The position numbers and the translations under genes are program-made. The notes under the pieces are model-generated. The model ran no database searches. It saw only the letters and a list, made by a program, of their open reading frames with translations, and had not been told where the DNA came from. This document shows, piece by piece, positions 13,940-14,498 of a stretch of DNA of 14,498 nt (position 1 is its first letter; each line of letters opens with the position of its first letter). The stretch spans positions 1-14,498 of the forward strand of contig JBKOWM010000153.1 of the NCBI GenBank assembly GCA_046724395.1. Direction: 5' to 3'. This DNA comes from DATAEU01 sp046724395 (GTDB taxonomy: Bacteria > Actinomycetota > UBA4738 > HRBIN12).

Positions 13940-14498
13940 TCAGTCCTCGCCCCAGAAGAGCTCACGCAGCGAGCGCCCGCCCCCCGTCTCCCGGTCGGCG
14001 TCGTTCTGTTCGGTGCGTGAGCTCACCGGGTCGTCGGATTCGAGGACGACGACGTCCTCCTCGACGTCCGCCGACCCGATCTCGGGCGCGCTCGATCCGG
14101 CGGCCGCGTCCCCGCCGTTCGCGGCCGCGGCGATCGCCGGCGCCGATGGCGGCGTGAACGAGGTCTCGGTGGGCGCCTCCGTCCGCCGGCGAGCCTCCTC
14201 GACCATCGTCTTGATCGCCCGGGCGTGCCCCTGGACCAGCGAGCCGAGCCGTTCGAGGAACTCCCGCTCCCGGTTGAGGTACGGCGCGACGACGGCGCGC
14301 GCCTCGGAGGCCGACGCCGTCGGGATCCCGGCGGCGCGGGCCTCGGCGTCGCGTACGATCGCCTCGGCCCGCTCGCGGGCTCCCGCGAGGAAGCGCTCCC
14401 CTTCCACGGCAGGGTCGAACGAGGACGGATCGGCGGCGACCCGCTCGCTCCTGAGTCGCATGATTTCGCCCTCGTAGCGCTGGAGCTCCTCGGTGACG
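13940..14498 (-). CDS. DivIVA-like coiled-coil protein, 5' end outside window
   Basis: The frame stays open to the right edge, so only the last 185 residues are visible. The first visible residues (VTEELQRYEGEIMRLR) read as heptad-like coiled coil. They are followed by an Ala/Arg/Glu-rich helical stretch with GERFLAGARERAEAIVRDAEARA, a pattern usual in actinobacterial DivIVA/Wag31-type proteins. Next come an Ala/Pro-rich flexible linker and an acidic segment (VEEDVVVLESDD). The protein ends in RSLRELFWGED, which looks like a short conserved tail. DivIVA proteins mark curved membrane at poles and septa and organise wall growth. The diagnostic N-terminal membrane-binding motif is not in view. 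The position beside ileS agrees with divIVA-ileS neighbours in Streptomyces. An internal ATG at 14461 is not the start. The gene ends 11 bp from ileS, tail to tail. Confidence 0.65.
   Translation of the reverse strand, partial: VTEELQRYEGEIMRLRSERVAADPSSFDPAVEGERFLAGARERAEAIVRDAEARAAGIPTASASEARAVVAPYLNREREFLERLGSLVQGHARAIKTMVEEARRRTEAPTETSFTPPSAPAIAAAANGGDAAAGSSAPEIGSADVEEDVVVLESDDPVSSRTEQNDADRETGGGRSLRELFWGED

Overview
The window looks like a housekeeping stretch from a high-GC Actinomycetota chromosome, probably a deep or uncultured lineage. The reasons are the GC-rich codon use, frequent GTG and TTG starts, and several genes with little or no leader. Most of all, the gene set divIVA-like / ileS / dksA-traR / lspA / rluA-family / dnaE matches the neighbourhood of these genes in Streptomyces and its relatives (recalled, not searched). 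The ileS gene resembles the Thermus/eukaryote-like class of isoleucyl-tRNA synthetase. I see no tRNA or rRNA gene, insertion sequence, phage gene or CRISPR array.

Layout. Positions 51-7158 form one leftward gene train. It starts at dnaE (replicative polymerase alpha subunit), continues with a divergent HisA/HisF-family barrel protein, and ends with trpC, trpB and trpA, all overlapping or closely spaced. A 146-bp divergent promoter region (7159-7304) separates dnaE from a rightward gene for an iron-sulfur PD-(D/E)XK (RecB/Cas4-type) nuclease (7305-8432). That gene meets, tail to tail and only 6 bp away, a leftward operon of dksA/traR-like, lspA and an RluA-family pseudouridine synthase (10245 down to 8439). 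A 530-bp region (10246-10775) then carries a dksA promoter and, facing right, a promoter followed by a full T-box riboswitch with specifier ATC and an intrinsic terminator, which controls ileS (10776-13928). The window ends in the 3' part of a leftward DivIVA-like coiled-coil gene, 11 bp from the end of ileS.

How the parts work together. The window joins replication and repair (DnaE, the Fe-S nuclease), tryptophan synthesis (TrpC, TrpB, TrpA), the growth-linked transcription factor DksA, lipoprotein maturation (LspA), RNA modification and tRNA-Ile charging. The T-box senses uncharged tRNA-Ile.

The most interesting item is the HisA-like protein between dnaE and trpC. It keeps the phosphate-binding loops and the first catalytic Asp, but has Glu and Ala where HisA/PriA enzymes carry conserved Asp residues. 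Its place beside trpC, with no trpF in view, raises a PRA-isomerase (TrpF-type) role or a new activity. I saw no clear-cut unknown defence or mobile system.
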